64,000 nt of DNA, from positions 14,136,001 to 14,200,000 of the forward strand of contig OU452204.1 of assembly GCA_911728435.2 (NCBI GenBank), written 5' to 3'. The notes beneath the pieces are model-generated. The model made no database searches and was not told the origin of the DNA. It saw only the letters and a list, made by a program, of their open reading frames with translations. How positions within the stretch are numbered: the first letter of the stretch is position 1; every line of letters begins with the position of its first letter. Made by a program: the position numbers and the translations under genes. Source of the DNA: Apoderus coryli (Eukaryota; Arthropoda; Insecta; Coleoptera; Attelabidae). Of the stretch, positions 61,785 through 64,000 are shown piece by piece.

Positions 61785-63387
61785 TTGGTTGGAAATGACG
61801 TTTTGTATTTTTTATACGGTTACCGTGGTTATTGATATTAAAGGCACGTGGCGTGATTGACTTAATCGTATTGACGAGAAAATAGGAGTATAAACTTTGG
61901 ATTTGGTTGCATAACGCTTACGATTTACATACTAACTTAAAATAATGCTGGATTGGCGAAATATAGAGATGATTTCCAAAAAAAATCCTTCAGTAATTAG
62001 TAGACAATTACCTATTTACAACAAAAAATTCATCTATAATATATCTATAGCTGTGCTGAGTGCTGATACTCTAGGCAAAGATTAATTTTGTACATTAATC
62101 TTTGCTCTACCTAGGTTATAAATATGGTTATACCTAGCTGCAACAAATCAGAATGTTGTGCTACGTGCTAGCCCAAGCCACAGGCAAGATATATCCCAAA
62201 GATATAATAAGAATATAATAGCTTTGATATATCAACTATTCGCTAGGGGCTAGGACCCGCCCGTCTAGTCGTCAACAATAATGTCCCTCCCGGCGCGGCG
62301 AAAAGAACGTTCAATACCCACGCAATATTTCGACATCGGGAATGATTGTAGACCGGCAGGTCCTAGCCACTTTTAAATATCCATCCACTAATAATAATTT
62401 AAACTTATGAACAAACATAGGTATACTTATTTATTGCGTTTTGCTTATTCTTGATTTCTGTAATTTGTATATTTGGTTGCATAAAATTAGTAAAATTGGT
62501 TATTTTCGTCTTCCTAACTTTTTAGAATAATTATTATTGTTGCTTAATTAGTCGCACTAGCCAAAACATATCTATTCGCTAGGCATGCTGTGTTGCTAAA
62601 CACATTCTGATAGATTTACTAATACCATTGTCTTTATAAAGACAATGCTAATACATTCATAATCAATTTAACGATACAAAAAAATACCTTAATATTCGCC
62701 CTATCCTCTATGAGAATGTTTTAATCCATTTTTAAGAACTTCACAGTTCCGCAAAGACATTTAGTATGTTACTTACCTTTGAGTATATATTTTTGCAAGA
62801 ATTTCACTCCATTAGGAGGACTATCCTATTGTATACGCGCACTGCGTGTAAGAGAACAACACCAGTAGCTTTTAACAGTTGTATGCCAACCTTAAGTTAG
62901 TCAAAATTCGCATGGCTAAGTTTATAGAGCGGATGACATATGACACGAGCACGAAATTGTTATTCTGTCAATATAAGGTCAATGTATTCTGTACGTGTAG
63001 GTAGGTATCATTGGTAGGTATGTATAAACATTATTATTATGTTCTGTAGTCGGTAGTCTGGATTATTTCAATTATCTTTTATCTTATTAATCAAGCTCCA
63101 CACATTGGGATTGGGAATTGAAACCAATGTTGGCGCCAACGTTGGCTTATGGTCCCGTATAAATTCCGTATTTTTTTAATGATTAATTCATTTGTTGCAA
63201 AGGTACAAATTTAATATACCTACTGATGTAGCTAGATGAACTTTAAAAATCATAGTTTTTTTTTATTATATTAATAGTGTTTTGCCAACATATTTTATTG
63301 TAGGTATTTAAATTTTGAGCTCAATAACATCATAATGTATGTACATATTTATTATGAGAGTTTACATATAATTACAAAAATCTTTAA
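61785..63387. other. Upstream region of the aminopeptidase gene
   Basis: No gene. A TATAAAA-type sequence at about 61808-61815 (- strand) lies only about 30 bases above the first ATG, which would put transcription start near that ATG. Small hairpins occur at about 62073-62106 (GCAAAGATTAAT and complement) and 62629-62648. A GC-rich patch at about 62240-62375 has inverted GGCTAGGACC-like ends. Confidence 0.4.
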
Positions 63388-63777
63388 CTAGTCTAAAGAT
63401 ATAACACTTTCAGCACTCCATCGATTTCTAGGTGCTATTCTTGGTCCACCTAAATAACTTAATGGGTTCCCAAATTTTCGTTGATGCTCATTAAGAAATA
63501 CCGGTTTCAAACCTCTGGAAAAATTCAGCTTCTCTTTTGACAACGATGATTTTAATTCATTTTGATTCTCACTGGTTTCCTGACATTCTAGTTTCTCGTT
63601 TTCGTTATTTTCTTTAAATATAGAGTTTTGAGCTAAAACATATGATTATGAAATTAACAAATAAGCAATATTAAGTAGTTGTCGATCGAATATCGTACAT
63701 ATTATATGTAAAAAAATACCTTGATCTTTCATGTCAATCCCATCTGCTTCCAAAATTGGCTCACCACTGCTAATAAG
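63388..63777 (-). CDS. Last two coding exons of an unrecognised gene (partial)
   Basis: Exons 63720-63777 (58 nt) and 63388-63632 (245 nt) join in frame across a GT-AG intron, splitting an alanine codon, and end at TAG 63388-63390. The joined part encodes 99 residues. The first part is acidic and low-complexity (SSGEPILEADGID; FKENNENEKLECQETSENQN). The C-terminus is basic and looks conserved: LSYLGGPRIAPRNRWSAE near the stop. The rest of the gene lies beyond the window's right edge, since an acceptor precedes 63777. I do not recognise the family. Confidence 0.6.
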
Positions 63778-64000
63778 CTAAGAAAATTAATAATAAATAT
63801 TTGGTCTATGGATAATGATAAGTGACCACCACCAATTTACTATTTAAATTTAAATAAAAAAGATTATATATGTTTCATATTTATATGTACACTTAAGTGC
63901 CACTTAAGGTAACCGGTGCAAATAGCTGTTAGTCGCAGCTTCAAGCTGTAAAATAATGCTTTCAAAAATGTGGTAAATCATGAATATTACATTTTTTTTA
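63778..64000. other. Intron of the right-edge gene
   Basis: AT-rich sequence upstream of the acceptor at 63778-63779, up to the end of the window. No further exon was recognised. Confidence 0.4.

Noticed and set aside
1..64000. Endogenous viral elements, CRISPR arrays, tRNA or rRNA genes
   Set aside because: Looked for on both strands; the only repeated palindromes are transposon-internal and no viral structural or polymerase motif was recognised apart from ordinary LINE and Penelope-type retroelements.

Overview
The window looks like nuclear DNA of an insect, probably a beetle. It is very AT-rich, has spliced genes with GT-AG introns, carries a small family of glycoside hydrolase 16 (GH16) laminarinase genes with catalytic residues intact, and is crowded with piggyBac elements, jockey-type LINE remnants, a Penelope-like remnant and foldback MITEs. 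The beetle call is inference; 'insect' is firmer. No operons, CRISPR arrays, rRNA or tRNA genes were seen.

Layout. (1) 0-8 kb: first exon of an unrecognised secreted protein (- strand), then LINE debris and a decayed piggyBac copy. (2) 8.9-11.6 kb: a complete three-exon TSPO (translocator protein) gene on the - strand with a LINE fragment in intron 1. (3) 12.0-35.6 kb: a direct tandem duplication of an 11-12 kb unit, each carrying a complete six-exon GH16 beta-1,3-glucanase gene on the - strand (genes A and B). The copies still align through their introns. Copy A has gained a piggyBac and a mitochondrial ND4 fragment (NUMT); copy B has gained a different piggyBac, a 665-bp foldback and other small inserts. 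The matching empty sites show these events came after the duplication. (4) 37.3-39.8 kb: a third, older GH16 gene (C) on the + strand, lacking one intron. (5) 41.7-61.8 kb: a 13-exon puromycin-sensitive aminopeptidase (M1 family) gene on the - strand, 962 codons, whose introns hold an intact piggyBac, foldback elements and LINE pieces. (6) 63.4-63.8 kb: the last two coding exons of an unrecognised - strand gene that runs off the window.

How the genes relate. The three GH16 genes encode secreted single-domain enzymes that should cut beta-1,3-glucan, as expected for gut digestion of fungal or plant material. B and C are divergent; C and the aminopeptidase converge. TSPO and the aminopeptidase are unrelated housekeeping-type genes. 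The most notable non-gene signal is that four different piggyBac lineages each carry a lineage-specific palindrome repeated inside their ends, consistent with paired binding sites for the transposase C-terminal domain.

All splice models were built by eye from GT/AG sites, frame continuity and family conservation, with no transcript evidence.
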